A stretch of DNA of 64,000 bases, taken from Terrimonas_B sp041743125. GTDB taxonomy: Bacteria; Bacteroidota; Bacteroidia; Chitinophagales; Chitinophagaceae. The stretch lies in the NCBI GenBank assembly GCA_041743125.1, contig JBGTNK010000171.1, forward strand, positions 51,616 through 115,615. Direction: 5' to 3'. Position numbers and translations under genes: made by a program. This document shows, one piece after another, positions 53,428 to 63,500 of this stretch. The stretch's first letter is position 1, and every line of letters begins with the position of its first letter. The notes below the pieces were generated by a model, which was given only the letters and a program-made list of their open reading frames with translations, searched no databases and was not told where the DNA came from.

Positions 53428-53496
53428 CACAGATTGTACACATGATTCACAAAGTGAATCATGCAGGTTAATCACCGGTAATGTGTGCAATCTGTG
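53428..53496. repeat. REP-like imperfect palindrome
   Basis: CACAGATTGTACACAT (53428-53443) pairs with ATGTGTGCAATCTGTG (53481-53496) with one mismatch (G opposite T, tolerated in RNA). Inside it, ATGATTCAC (53442-53450) and GTGAATCAT (53454-53462) form a second perfect 9-bp stem around AAA. The arms resemble the short AATCTGTG-type intergenic palindromes I recall from Bacteroidota genomes, but I cannot count copies from one window. It lies between the ankyrin gene and the 3' end of the alpha/beta hydrolase gene. Confidence 0.6.
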
Positions 53497-53540
53497 GCTT
53501 ATCAAATAATGCCAGCAGCTATTTTGACCTTTAGTAAGGT

Positions 53541-54677
53541 TCAGCTTCCCTGAGTTTTTATTTCGGTTTTTACAATACATTCCTTAATCCAGGAATGAAT
53601 ATTTTTTTTGGTAACAAAAAAACTACTTGTATCTGCATTTTTATTTTTAACGAAAGTATTTAGAAACTCATTAGTTAAAACCATGATGGTTTCATATCCA
53701 TTGCCTGGATCAGCCTTTGTTTTGCCCATAATACCAGGAACAACCTTATTGAGTAAACCAAATGAAGTAAAATGTCCATGTTCCATATTTTTCATAGCAC
53801 ATAAAAACCGGTTTGAATTCCTTATGCTGTCAAACCATCCAAGATCAGTATAACTATCACCGGGATTATACAAGTGAAGTATTGGAGCTGAGATTAGTTG
53901 AGAATCATACTTAGGCTGCTTGTTTAACAGTTGTGCCCCAAATGCAGAACCAATGCCCCCGTCAAAGCTTATGATTGCTCTAATACTTATATTTTTCTGC
54001 GCTAATACTACGGCCGATTGCCCGCCAAAACTAAACCCGATTACAGCAGCTGGTCCGGTCAAAAACGGAAACTCTTTTTGCGCAACCTTTAATGCAAACT
54101 CATAATCCCTTACCTGTGATTCCAATCCTTTTCCTTCATAATCCAATTCATAAGTTGTTGTTCCTTTTACGGGTACCTGCATAACTATATAACCATTTCC
54201 TGCAAGATATTCAGCCAGGTAAGCATGATCGGCAGCAAAACCATGGACTATCATTACAAGGGGGTATTTTTGTTTAAGCCATTTAGCATGTTGGTATGCC
54301 TGCGTAGGAATTTTGTTATCAAGAAAAGTAATGAATTTTTTCTTGTCAGCGCCAAGGGAGGCAGGCCATTCAAAATATTTATCTACCCCTTTTTGTTCCG
54401 CTTGTTTATTGGCCAAAGTGGTATCTAATTCTTTGCCCACCAATTTTAAATAGTCAGCAAAACCCATTTTCCTTGTATCACCTGCGGATGGATACCAGAT
54501 ATTTACCTGTATTATTCTCCCCTTATCGGTAAGAGGCTGTTCCTGTACAGCCGGTCTTGAGCTATCATATCGGGTGAGTGAAATAAAGCCGGGTTTTATA
54601 TTCCCCGGTGTCAATTTTGAAATTTGTCCAAATGAAAAATGACTGATGAACAGGAAAATATAGAACATACTTTTCAT
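53541..54677 (-). CDS. Exported alpha/beta hydrolase (PAF-acetylhydrolase-like)
   Basis: From the preferred ATG at 54677 (MKSMFYIFLFISHFSFGQ, signal peptide) the protein has 378 residues. Twenty more codons upstream to ATG 54737 do not improve the signal. The hydrolase core has YPLVMIVHGFAADHAYLAEYLAGNGY for the oxyanion region, the nucleophile serine in GFSFGG, and a later MEHGHFTSFGL histidine. IQVNIWYPSAGDT near the N-terminus is typical of platelet-activating-factor acetylhydrolase-like plasma-type enzymes. The substrate is unknown. It is a lone gene; the REP-like palindrome lies just past its 3' end. Confidence 0.82.
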   Translation of the reverse strand: MKSMFYIFLFISHFSFGQISKLTPGNIKPGFISLTRYDSSRPAVQEQPLTDKGRIIQVNIWYPSAGDTRKMGFADYLKLVGKELDTTLANKQAEQKGVDKYFEWPASLGADKKKFITFLDNKIPTQAYQHAKWLKQKYPLVMIVHGFAADHAYLAEYLAGNGYIVMQVPVKGTTTYELDYEGKGLESQVRDYEFALKVAQKEFPFLTGPAAVIGFSFGGQSAVVLAQKNISIRAIISFDGGIGSAFGAQLLNKQPKYDSQLISAPILHLYNPGDSYTDLGWFDSIRNSNRFLCAMKNMEHGHFTSFGLLNKVVPGIMGKTKADPGNGYETIMVLTNEFLNTFVKNKNADTSSFFVTKKNIHSWIKECIVKTEIKTQGS

Positions 54678-54941
54678 ATGCATTGCCTTACAAAGATTAA
54701 ACAGTAATATAATTTTTCGACGGAAAACAATTTCCATGGATAAATAATTTTAAAGGTAATTGTAATTATGAACGAATCTTAGAAGCTGGCTCATTATCGT
54801 TCATAGTTCGGGAGATTATAATCATGATACAGGTAGAATATTATGTATTTGCAGAAATGACGGAAGTCCAATACATACTCTCAATATTGGGGTCGGGCAA
54901 AATGACGAATAAATTGGCAATTGATCAAGCCCTCCCATGCT

Positions 54942-54980
54942 TGATGATTCAGGGATAATTGGATATCCTGATGATTCAGG
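54942..54980. repeat. Short direct repeat downstream of the ABC ATPase gene
   Basis: TGATGATTCAGG occurs at 54942-54953 and again at 54969-54980, a 27-base period. The second copy lies in a small hairpin (CCTGA, TCAGG). With only two copies, no biological role can be claimed. Confidence 0.35.
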
Positions 54981-54993
54981 AGTAAAGCAATAA

Positions 54994-55977
54994 CTATATC
55001 AAGCAAATATTCTTTGGCGAAAATGATAAATCGATCTGATCCCCAACAGCAAAATCATTTTTCATTGTTTTTACCCTGATCAACTGCTCATCAACCAATA
55101 CATCAAGTACCTGATAACTGCCAAAGAACAAATTCTTGTGAACAGTTCCTTTAAAGCAGTTATTCCCTTCTTCAACCAAATAAAAATGTTCTGGCCTGAT
55201 AAGTAATTGTTTTCCGTTTGCAACTATTTCTGGTAAAGAAGACAAAATGTAAGAGTTGCTTGAACTGATTAAATTGTATTCGCCAAACAAGCCAGCACAA
55301 TATTCATTCACAGGTTGGTTATATACCTGCACGGGAGATCCGCGTTGAATAATAACTCCCTCCTTCATCACCAGTATTTCATCTGCCCATGGCAGAGAAT
55401 CCGTGCCATCGTGAGAAACCATTATGCTGGATACGTTTAATTTTTCACCAACATCACGTATAACAGATTTAATAATGTTTTTATGCGCCAGGTCCAGGTT
55501 AGAAAAAGGCTCATCAAGTAATAATAATCCCGGCCTTGTAATTAGTTTTCTGGCCAGCACAATCCGTTGTCTTTCGCCTCCGGATAATTGATTGGTTTTC
55601 CTTTTTAATAAATGGTCAATCCGGCAAACACTAAAAATCCTATTGGCTTCACTAACCGTTAATTTATTTGCAGCCTCCAACTCTTCCTCCACCCGATAAT
55701 GGTTTCGCAATTCAAAATGCTGGCTCAGGTAAGCAATACGATCGTGACCAGGCAGCAACTTTTCATAAGGGCCGGGCACTCTTTCATTTTCAAAAATTAT
55801 ATCTCCCTCATCCGGCTGTACCAAACCTGCAATCATTTTAAGCAGGGTAGATTTTCCCGAACCGGTTTCTCCGGCAATGGCTATTTTTTGAAGAGGGTAT
55901 TGTGAAAAGTTGATATCATTTACTGTATAAACTTCATTTTCCCTTTTACTAATGCCTGTTAACTTCAACATGTGCAT
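54994..55977 (-). CDS. Lone ABC transporter ATP-binding protein with TOBE-like C-terminus
   Basis: The 327-residue protein has all ABC motifs: Walker A GETGSGKST (36-44), signature LSGGERQRI, Walker B LLLLDEPFSNLDL, and the SHDGTD switch histidine. The C-terminal part (about 250-327) resembles a TOBE domain (LLIRPEHFYLVEEG, VLVDEQLIRVKTM), so it belongs to the importer ATPases for molybdate, iron, spermidine or similar. No permease or binding protein is encoded nearby, so its partners are elsewhere. It starts at an ATG with a second one two codons later (MHM). Its context does not identify the substrate. Confidence 0.9.
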   Translation of the reverse strand: MHMLKLTGISKRENEVYTVNDINFSQYPLQKIAIAGETGSGKSTLLKMIAGLVQPDEGDIIFENERVPGPYEKLLPGHDRIAYLSQHFELRNHYRVEEELEAANKLTVSEANRIFSVCRIDHLLKRKTNQLSGGERQRIVLARKLITRPGLLLLDEPFSNLDLAHKNIIKSVIRDVGEKLNVSSIMVSHDGTDSLPWADEILVMKEGVIIQRGSPVQVYNQPVNEYCAGLFGEYNLISSSNSYILSSLPEIVANGKQLLIRPEHFYLVEEGNNCFKGTVHKNLFFGSYQVLDVLVDEQLIRVKTMKNDFAVGDQIDLSFSPKNICLI

Positions 55978-56010
55978 AGCCCGATATAAAATGCATATAA
56001 TTTCATCACC

Positions 56011-56206
56011 TTAATTGCTTTTGGTTACTGCCAATTTAAAATAAGTAGCCTTAAAACGATCACCAGATATGGTGCCCTGAACTTCAGCTTTCCTGATCGT
56101 TTCGCAAAATCCATCACCTGCATGGGCGTCGCCATGGTCGTCTATACCAGTACCATCTACAAAATAAGATTTGCCATTTATACGAATTGCGAGGTCACAG
56201 CTTTTC
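56011..56206 (-). pseudogene. DUF6370-like C-terminal segment, out of frame with the esterase
   Basis: In the frame ending at 56011 the sequence reads CDLAIRINGKSYFVDGTGIDD, then HGDAHAGDGFCETIRKAEVQGTI, and ends KLAVTKSN. This matches the small family DUF6370, which normally begins EASCGQCxxGxxGKGCDLAV. The missing start EASCGQCKLGLDGK is at the end of the esterase frame. One extra A in the AAAA at 56202-56205 would join the two halves. An ATG at 56235 gives a 74-residue frame but starts inside unrelated codons, so I treat this as the tail of a fusion. Confidence 0.75.
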
Positions 56207-57191
56207 CATCGAGGCCCAACTTGCATTGACCGCAAGAAGCTTCCACTATTTGTATTTTTTTATCGGGATCAGGGACAGTAATAGATACGTCCTTTAGTTG
56301 GGACTTAAAAAAATCCCAGGCGTATAAATAAACATCAATATCGCCCGGATAATCATGTTTTCCTCCAATTACTTTTAATAATCTTATTTCAGGCTTATTT
56401 TCTTTTTTGAATGAGTAGGTTTCGATTGTTTTATTATCGGAAGGATCCAGATCAGATAAATATTCCTTTACAGGTTCGCCACTATATCCCGCCAGCTGAG
56501 CCCAATAATTAAATGTATTATCTGTACTGCGAACCACGCCGAAACTATTATTATTCACAAACATTTCACCACCTTCATAAGGATTCACCGGATCAAGAGT
56601 ACCGTTTATAATAAGTACGGGTAATGATCTTTTTGTTTCCGTACAATCAAAAGAAGAACTATCCGGAAGATTGGCAATTAAAGCAGCAATGGCCGTTATT
56701 TTATCCGGTATGGTTAGTCCCAGCTTATAAGCCATATGCCCTCCGCCTGAAACACCCGCCGCAAAAACTTTTTTATCATCGATGTGAAAGCGGTTTTTGA
56801 AATAATTTATCATTTCTCTGAAAAATGCATTTTCATCAATATTTTCTGTATTAGCGAGTGCGGTTGAATATTTTCTGCATTCATTCCAATAATTTTTATA
56901 TCCATCAGGATAAACGATCAGCAAGTTTTCCTTTTGTGCTATCGCTTCCAACTTACCTGCTGATTTTTTTATTCCCAAACCATTACCACCCGAACCATGC
57001 ATGATAAACATTAAACTTCCTTTATTTAAAGGACTATCAGGTTGGTTAAAATGAAAAGTTCTGTAATGACTTGCAATCAATATAGAATCTGTTATTACCT
57101 GCCCATTAGTTATGCAGGTGAAGATTAATGCAGCACCTAAAACAAAGGGTTTATATATGCTGCCGGATTGCAGGTATTGAACGAAGTTCAT
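56178..57191 (-). CDS. Exported PHB-depolymerase-like esterase (frameshifted fusion with DUF6370)
   Basis: The 337-residue frame has a signal region (FVLGAALIFTCITNGQ) and an esterase PHB/LpqC-type alpha/beta hydrolase: SLMFIMHGSGGNGLG, nucleophile serine S148 in AAGVSGGGHMAYKLG, and IINGTLDPVNPYEGG with the aspartate loop; GGKHDYPG supplies the histidine. Such enzymes hydrolyse polyhydroxybutyrate or feruloyl esters. The last residues, EASCGQCKLGLDGK, are the start of a DUF6370 domain, and the frame then ends in AVTSQFV. The intended protein was probably a two-domain secreted one of about 400 residues. Whether the esterase alone is functional is not known. Confidence 0.82.
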   Translation of the reverse strand: MNFVQYLQSGSIYKPFVLGAALIFTCITNGQVITDSILIASHYRTFHFNQPDSPLNKGSLMFIMHGSGGNGLGIKKSAGKLEAIAQKENLLIVYPDGYKNYWNECRKYSTALANTENIDENAFFREMINYFKNRFHIDDKKVFAAGVSGGGHMAYKLGLTIPDKITAIAALIANLPDSSSFDCTETKRSLPVLIINGTLDPVNPYEGGEMFVNNNSFGVVRSTDNTFNYWAQLAGYSGEPVKEYLSDLDPSDNKTIETYSFKKENKPEIRLLKVIGGKHDYPGDIDVYLYAWDFFKSQLKDVSITVPDPDKKIQIVEASCGQCKLGLDGKAVTSQFV

Positions 57192-57218
57192 TTTTCAGAA
57201 TTTAATTATCATTTGCCT

Positions 57219-58850
57219 TTAATAAAATACAGTATATAATGCAACCAATATGCCGACTATAATAATGGATGCTACTATAAAACCTGGTGAGCAACGAAAC
57301 ATCTTAGTATCAATTTCCAGGGCCTTGGGGTTGTTCTTACTATTGGGATCGGCAAGACTGATGACGATCATCAATACCATTAGAATAATAAAAACAAGGG
57401 TCATCCTGTCCATAAAAGGAATATCCGGAATAAATCCGTTTGTCCAACCCGGAATAAACTTCAGGACTGTGGATAGAGGTATTGTTAATATGGCAGATAC
57501 CAATGCCGCACTTGCTGTGGTTCGTTTCCAGAAAAACCCCAAAAGAAAAATGGATAATACGCCCGGTGAAATAAATCCAACATATTCCTGTACGAACTGG
57601 TATGCCTGGTCAAGGTTTCTTAAAGCAGGAGCTATCAGGCAAGCGAGTAAAATGGAAATAATGACGGTAATACGTCCCGTGATGACCAATTTTTTTTCAG
57701 AAGCATTTTTATTAAAAAACTTTTTATAGATATCAAGGGAGAAAATAGTCGAAATGCTATTGGCTTTTCCCGCAAGCGAAGCCACAATTGCAGCAGTTAG
57801 TGCGGCAAACGCAAGTCCCTTCAAACCATTGGGCAGCAAATTCATTAGTGTAGGGTATGAATGATCTGGTTTAACGATGCCATTTATATCCGTCATTTCC
57901 TGTTGAAACATACCTTGCTGATACATGACGTACATGGTAATTCCCGGAATGACAACAATAAGCGGAATAAGTAATTTTAAAAATGCCGCAAAGAGAAGTC
58001 CTTTACGTGCTGTAGGAAGACTGGCACCCAGTGCCCGTTGTGTGATGTATTGATTGCAGCCCCAGTAATTCAGATTGTTGATCCACATACCTCCTACCAA
58101 AACAGATAACCCCGGCAGATCAGTATAATAAGGATTTGATTTATCAAAGATCATATGAAAATGGGATGGAGCTTTTTCAGTGATAACAGCAAGACCTTTT
58201 AAAATATCATTTCCATATCCAAATTTTTCAGCAACAAGAGAAAGAGCCAGGTAGCAGGTGACCAGGCCGCCCAGGATCAATACTAAAACCTGTATCACAT
58301 CAGTATACCCGATAACCTTCATACCACCCAGGGTAACTACTATTGCAAAAATTCCCAGGCCAGCCATACACCACCCGAAGCTGATACCTGAAATAGAATT
58401 TATGGCCAGAGCGCCGAGATAAATAATGGAAGTTAAATTAACCAGTACGTAAACCAAAAGCCAAAAAACAGCCATCACAGTGGCAACTGTATCATTATAT
58501 CGCTGCGCCAGGAATTGTGGCATGGTGAAAATCTTATTCTTCAGGTATATAGGAATAAAAAAGACCGCTACAATAATAAGAGTAGCGGCGGCCATCCATT
58601 CATAACTGGAAATGGCAAGTCCTAAGGCAAAACCAGATCCGGACATGCCAATAAAATGTTCAGCTGAAATATTTGATGCAATGAGGGATGCCCCTATCGC
58701 CCACCATGTTAATGAACCTTCGGCAAGGAAGAAATCTTTGGAGTCCATTTCCTTTGATTTCTTTTTGTTGTAAATCCAATAACCATAACCGACCACGACA
58801 ATAAAATAAATAAGGAAGACGACATAATCCGGAAAGTTGAGATGATTCAT
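57219..58850 (-). CDS. Sodium:solute symporter family transporter
   Basis: The 543-residue protein has about 13-14 transmembrane helices and matches the SSS family with SGLT-like features: ASLIASNISAEHFIGMSGSGFALG, WWAIGAS, YWGCNQYITQRALGA and the internal repeats of the LeuT fold. Members import sugars, amino acids, nucleosides or vitamins with sodium. The N-NYWGCNQYITQRALG stretch resembles sugar transporters in the family, but the substrate is not certain. It follows ribBA after a 316-base gap and precedes the esterase gene by 27 bases, so cotranscription with the esterase is possible. The start is the first ATG. Confidence 0.9.
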   Translation of the reverse strand: MNHLNFPDYVVFLIYFIVVVGYGYWIYNKKKSKEMDSKDFFLAEGSLTWWAIGASLIASNISAEHFIGMSGSGFALGLAISSYEWMAAATLIIVAVFFIPIYLKNKIFTMPQFLAQRYNDTVATVMAVFWLLVYVLVNLTSIIYLGALAINSISGISFGWCMAGLGIFAIVVTLGGMKVIGYTDVIQVLVLILGGLVTCYLALSLVAEKFGYGNDILKGLAVITEKAPSHFHMIFDKSNPYYTDLPGLSVLVGGMWINNLNYWGCNQYITQRALGASLPTARKGLLFAAFLKLLIPLIVVIPGITMYVMYQQGMFQQEMTDINGIVKPDHSYPTLMNLLPNGLKGLAFAALTAAIVASLAGKANSISTIFSLDIYKKFFNKNASEKKLVITGRITVIISILLACLIAPALRNLDQAYQFVQEYVGFISPGVLSIFLLGFFWKRTTASAALVSAILTIPLSTVLKFIPGWTNGFIPDIPFMDRMTLVFIILMVLMIVISLADPNSKNNPKALEIDTKMFRCSPGFIVASIIIVGILVALYTVFY

Positions 58851-59166
58851 ATAGCCCTTTTGTAAAAATGTAAATAAAGGAAAAGATAAAGCAAAAAATA
58901 ATATAAGACAGGAGGGACAAAAAAGTCATTCAACCTTTTATACAATTTTTTGGAATGAAATAAACAGGTCCCTGGAAGTTTATAAGTAAGAATAAGAAAT
59001 AAAGCATAAAACAGGAGAAGGATAATATTAAAAGTTCTTATTATAATCCACATGATCAAATTTGAATCGCTGGATAAAACAAGTATGATGATATTATTCT
59101 CGCCTTGATGTATACCTGGCAAGACTAAATAGGTGAACAATGATAATTAAAGCCTGGGGAAACAGG
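58851..59166. other. Intergenic region upstream of the symporter gene
   Basis: This 316-base gap lies between ribBA and the symporter, both on the minus strand, and should hold the symporter promoter. A 97-codon A+T-rich frame (58847-59140) overlaps the symporter start as ATGA, but its sequence is low-complexity hydrophobic and I do not treat it as a gene. No hairpin with a T-run was found after ribBA. Confidence 0.4.
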
Positions 59167-60378
59167 TTATTCTTCTCCATGAAATTCATGACCCAGCTTA
59201 TCTCTTTTGGTTTGAAGATATTTTTCATTGTGTGGGTTTGAAGGGGCTATAATAGGAATATTTTCAACTATCTCTAATCCATACCCAATAAGTCCCACCC
59301 TTTTTTTAGGGTTATTGCTGATCAGTCTAAGTTTAGTGATACCCAGGTCTCGTAATATTTGGGCTCCTACTCCATAGTCCCGCTGATCCATTTGAAAACC
59401 CATGTGGAGGTTAGCCTCTACTGTATCCATCCCTCCTTCCTGGAGGCGATAAGCCTTTAATTTATTCAGCAAACCAATTCCCCGGCCTTCCTGGTTCATA
59501 TATAATATAACACCTGTTCCTTCCTTTTCCACCATTTGCATGGCCTTATGCAATTGTTCCCCACAATCGCAGCGAAGCGAACCTAATATGTCACCGGTGA
59601 AACAAGATGAATGCACTCTTACTAAAACCGCATCGTCCTTCTCCCACTCTCCTTTAATTAAGGCGAGATGCTCATTAGTTGAGTTTTTTTCTTTGAAAGC
59701 GACTAATTTAAAATTGCCATTTTGCGTAGGCATATCAACCCTCACAATTTCTTCTATCAGCGAATCCCTTTTTATGCGGTATTCAATCAGGTCCTTTATG
59801 GAAATAATTTTAAAATCAAATTTATTTGCCACTTCAATTAGCTCCGGTAACCGGGCCATAGTACCGTCGTCATTCATGATCTCCACCAGTACTCCGCCAT
59901 AAGGAGCAGGAAATCCTGCTAACCTGGCCAGGTCAACTGCTGCCTCTGTATGCCCGGCTCTTCTCAATACGCCACCCCGCTTTGCCCTTAAAGGAAATAT
60001 ATGGCCTGGCCGGCCCAAATTGCCCGGTGTAGTAAAGGGATCGATCAAAGCCTGGATTGTCCGGGCTCTGTCCTGAGCAGAGATCCCGGTTGTACATCCA
60101 TTACCAAGCAGGTCCACTGAAACAGTGAAAGCCGTTTCATGAAGAGCGGTATTATTGCTAACCATTAATTCCAGGCCTAATTCATCACAATGTTCCTCCG
60201 GCAATGGCACGCAAATTAATCCCCGGCCATGCTTTGACATAAAATTCACGATCTCAGGGGTAATAGCAGCTGCGGCAGAAATAAAATCACCCTCATTTTC
60301 CCTATCCTCATCGTCTACTGCAATGATCATTTTTCCGGCTCTTATGTCTTTTATAGCATCCTCAATGGAGTGAAACAT
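59167..60378 (-). CDS. ribBA: Bifunctional DHBP synthase / GTP cyclohydrolase II
   Basis: The 403-residue protein fuses two riboflavin enzymes. Residues 1-200 are 3,4-dihydroxy-2-butanone 4-phosphate synthase: IAVDDEDRENEGDF is the magnesium-binding loop, and RAGHTEAAVDLARLAG supplies the active-site segment. Residues 205-403 are GTP cyclohydrolase II: VRVHSSCFTGDILGSLRCDCGEQL provides the three zinc cysteines, and MNQEGRGIGL supplies the guanine site. Both start riboflavin synthesis. It stands alone on the minus strand; no other rib gene is adjacent and I saw no FMN riboswitch in its upstream 183 bases. It is divergent from the TonB-dependent receptor. Confidence 0.97.
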   Translation of the reverse strand: MFHSIEDAIKDIRAGKMIIAVDDEDRENEGDFISAAAAITPEIVNFMSKHGRGLICVPLPEEHCDELGLELMVSNNTALHETAFTVSVDLLGNGCTTGISAQDRARTIQALIDPFTTPGNLGRPGHIFPLRAKRGGVLRRAGHTEAAVDLARLAGFPAPYGGVLVEIMNDDGTMARLPELIEVANKFDFKIISIKDLIEYRIKRDSLIEEIVRVDMPTQNGNFKLVAFKEKNSTNEHLALIKGEWEKDDAVLVRVHSSCFTGDILGSLRCDCGEQLHKAMQMVEKEGTGVILYMNQEGRGIGLLNKLKAYRLQEGGMDTVEANLHMGFQMDQRDYGVGAQILRDLGITKLRLISNNPKKRVGLIGYGLEIVENIPIIAPSNPHNEKYLQTKRDKLGHEFHGEE

Positions 60379-60561
60379 ATCATGCGTTTTAAGGGCAAAG
60401 TTAAGGACAAATAAAGCCTTGAAAAACAGACCTAAGGCAGCAATAAGAGCAAAATGCCTGTCTTTATATGGTATTAGGAATAATAATTTGTTAATAGTTT
60501 ACCAACTATCAAACTGGATTTACCCTTTCTTTGCAACAACAATCACGAAAACTAATTTAAT

Positions 60562-63500
60562 ATGCTTAAGAGAATTTTACTCCTGGCTATATGCTCATTT
60601 ATAGCCGCAACTTTTACACGAGCCCAGGTAACCACCAGTAGCATTTCAGGCAATGTAAAAAAAGCCGGAGCAGATGCTTTGGTGGGTGCAACAATAAAAG
60701 CAATTCATATACCAACCGGCACTGTTTATACTACCCAATCGAGGGGTAATGGCCTGTACAATATAGTGAATATGATACCGGGAGGGCCTTATAAAGTAGA
60801 AATCACATTCGTTGGTTTTTCTCCTTTTACTGAAGAGAATTTTGCCCTTCCCCTGGGTGAAAGTATCCGGATAGATGCGGAATTAATAAGTAATGAACAA
60901 ACTCTTTCAAGTGTGGTAGTTACCACCTCCTCTGGCGGAAGTTCCAGGCGGAAAACCGGGGCATCCACATCCATCAGTAAAGATCAGATAGCAAGCCTCC
61001 CTACTCTGAGCAGAAGCCTTTCGGATTTTACCCGTTTAACACCGCAGGCCAATGGAAATTCTTTCGGTGGCGTCAGTAATCGTTTTAACAATATCACGAT
61101 TGACGGAGCAGTTAATAATGATGTTTTTGGCCTTTCTGGTTCAGGTACGCCGGGAGGTCAGGCTGCTACTACACCCATCTCCCTGGATGCCATTCAGGAA
61201 ATACAGGTTGTTCTGGCCCCCTATGATGTTTCTTATGGAAATTTTACAGGTGGCGGCGTAAATGCTGTTACCCGGTCAGGTACTAATAATGTTGAGGGTT
61301 CCATTTATTACTTTTTAAGAAATCAAAGCACTGTCGGCAAGGATCCGGTCAGCCGTATAAAAACGGCCAAATTCAGTGATAAACAATTTGGATTTCGTGT
61401 GGGAGCACCTATTGTGAAAAATAAACTTTTCATTTTTGTAAATGGTGAAATGGCAAGGAGGACGGCCCCTACTATTTTTAATGCGGGAGAAACCGGAGCT
61501 TTATTGACCACCGCCGAAGCACAGGATTTAGCAACAAACCTCCAAACCAGGTATCAATATGATGTGGGTACAGCCAATGGCTTTGATGCGGAAACCCAAA
61601 GTGACAAAATATTTGGTCGGATCGATTGGAACCTTTCTGACAAACACCGGTTAACGGTGCGCCATAATTATATCAAAGCTTATGATGACAATATTTCCCG
61701 GAGTGGTACATTTTTCCGCTATGGCAATAATACCTACCGCTTTAATAACGAACAAAACATCACGGTTGCCGAGTTGAGGAGTCGCTTTAGCAGCAGGGTA
61801 TCCAATAACCTGATATTAAGTATGCACCGCATCAGGGATTTCAGAACCACATACGGCAGTTTGTTTCCTTCCATTGAGATTACAAAAGGTTCAGGAACGG
61901 TTGTGTTAGGATCTGAAAGAAGCTCTACAGCCAATGAATTGGACCAGGATATCATAGAAATAACTGATAACTTTAAGATTTTTAAAGGCAAACATACGTT
62001 TACAATTGGAACACATAATGAATTCTTTCAATTTAGAAATCTTTTCATAAACAACTTTAACGGACGCTGGCGTTTTGCAAGTCTTAACGATTTTTATGCT
62101 AACCAGCCCCGCCAGTTTGATGTTACTTTTTCTGGAAATAAGTCGGTAAACTCCAGGCCTTCAGCAGAATTCAAAGCCGCACAATTGGGCTTTTATATTC
62201 AGGATGAGATCCAGGTTAATCCCCAATTTCGTTTAACAGCGGGGTTGCGTGTTGATGTGCCTGTCTTAAGTACCAAACCTGCCAATAACCCAATTGTTGA
62301 AACCGCATTTGGAAATGAATTTAAGACAAGCAATACCCCAAGCGGACAGTTACTTTGGGCTCCCCGGGTAGGATTTAATTATGATGTGGCAGGTGACAGA
62401 AGCCTGATCGTTCGCGGTGGTATTGGTGTCTTCAGTGGACGGGTACCTTTTGTATGGATCTCAAATCAATTTTCAAACACCGGACTGTTGTTAAAAACGA
62501 CAAGTCAAACAGACAATACACCCACTGCCGCACCATTTGACGTAAACAACGGAAACGGATTTGAACCCGACGTAAATAAGCAAAGTGATATCGGATCAGC
62601 AGGCAATTCATTTGAGATTAACCTGATGGATAAGAATTTCAAATTACCACAGGTAATGCGGGTTAATTTGGGTATAGATTATAAGTTACCGGGCGGACTT
62701 AATTTCACCATTGATGCCTTATATTCAAAAACCATTAATAATGTATTCTACCAGGATATTAACTTAACGGCACCCGTTGGTGTAGTGAATTCGGCTTACA
62801 ATAATGGATTTGATAAGCGTATCGCTTTTGCCAGCTCTACAGGAGCCCGCAGGATAAATCCTTCTATCACCAACGCTATTTTGATTTCAAATACGAATAA
62901 GGGGTATACTTATAATGTAGGGTTTACTTTAAATAAGACTATGAAAAACCTGTTTGCCCAGGTAGCTTATAACCACAATGGATCTACGGATGTCAACAGC
63001 GGAGCAAGTTCTACAGCGCTTTCCCAGTGGGAGTTTGTGCAGGTAGTGGGCGATCCCAATAACCCTGGCCTGTCTAATTCAAACTATTTGTTGAAACACA
63101 GGATCACAGGAGCTATTTCTTATTCTTTCCATTATGCCAAAATCTTTAAGACATCAATTGGATTATTCTATAACGGAAATTCTGGATCAACCTTCACTTA
63201 TCTAGTCAATGGAGATCTGAATAGTGATGGCCGTTTTGGTAATGATTTATTGTATGTTCCTGCAAACCAAAGTCAGATCAAATTTGTGGACCAGGTAAAT
63301 AGTTCCAATACTACTATAGTGCAAACTGCCGCTCAGCAGTCTGCGGCTTTTGAAGCCTTTATAAATAATGACCATTACCTTTCAAAAGTTAAGGGCTCCT
63401 ATGCGGAAAGAAATGGACGCAGCACTCCATGGGAACACGTTATGGATGCCAGGTTAACACAGGATTTCATTATAATGACAGGAAGCAAAAAGCATAACCT

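Noticed and set aside
53386..53580. 64-codon minus-strand ORF
   Set aside because: It runs through the REP-like palindrome and overlaps the 3' end of the hydrolase gene, and it has a cysteine/histidine-rich but patternless sequence.
58847..59140. 97-codon minus-strand ORF ending as ATGA over the symporter start
   Set aside because: The sequence is A+T-rich, hydrophobic and low-complexity, with no domain or clear signal. The ATGA overlap is tempting but likely chance.
60379..60561. FMN riboswitch upstream of ribBA
   Set aside because: None of the conserved FMN aptamer segments is recognisable in these 183 bases.
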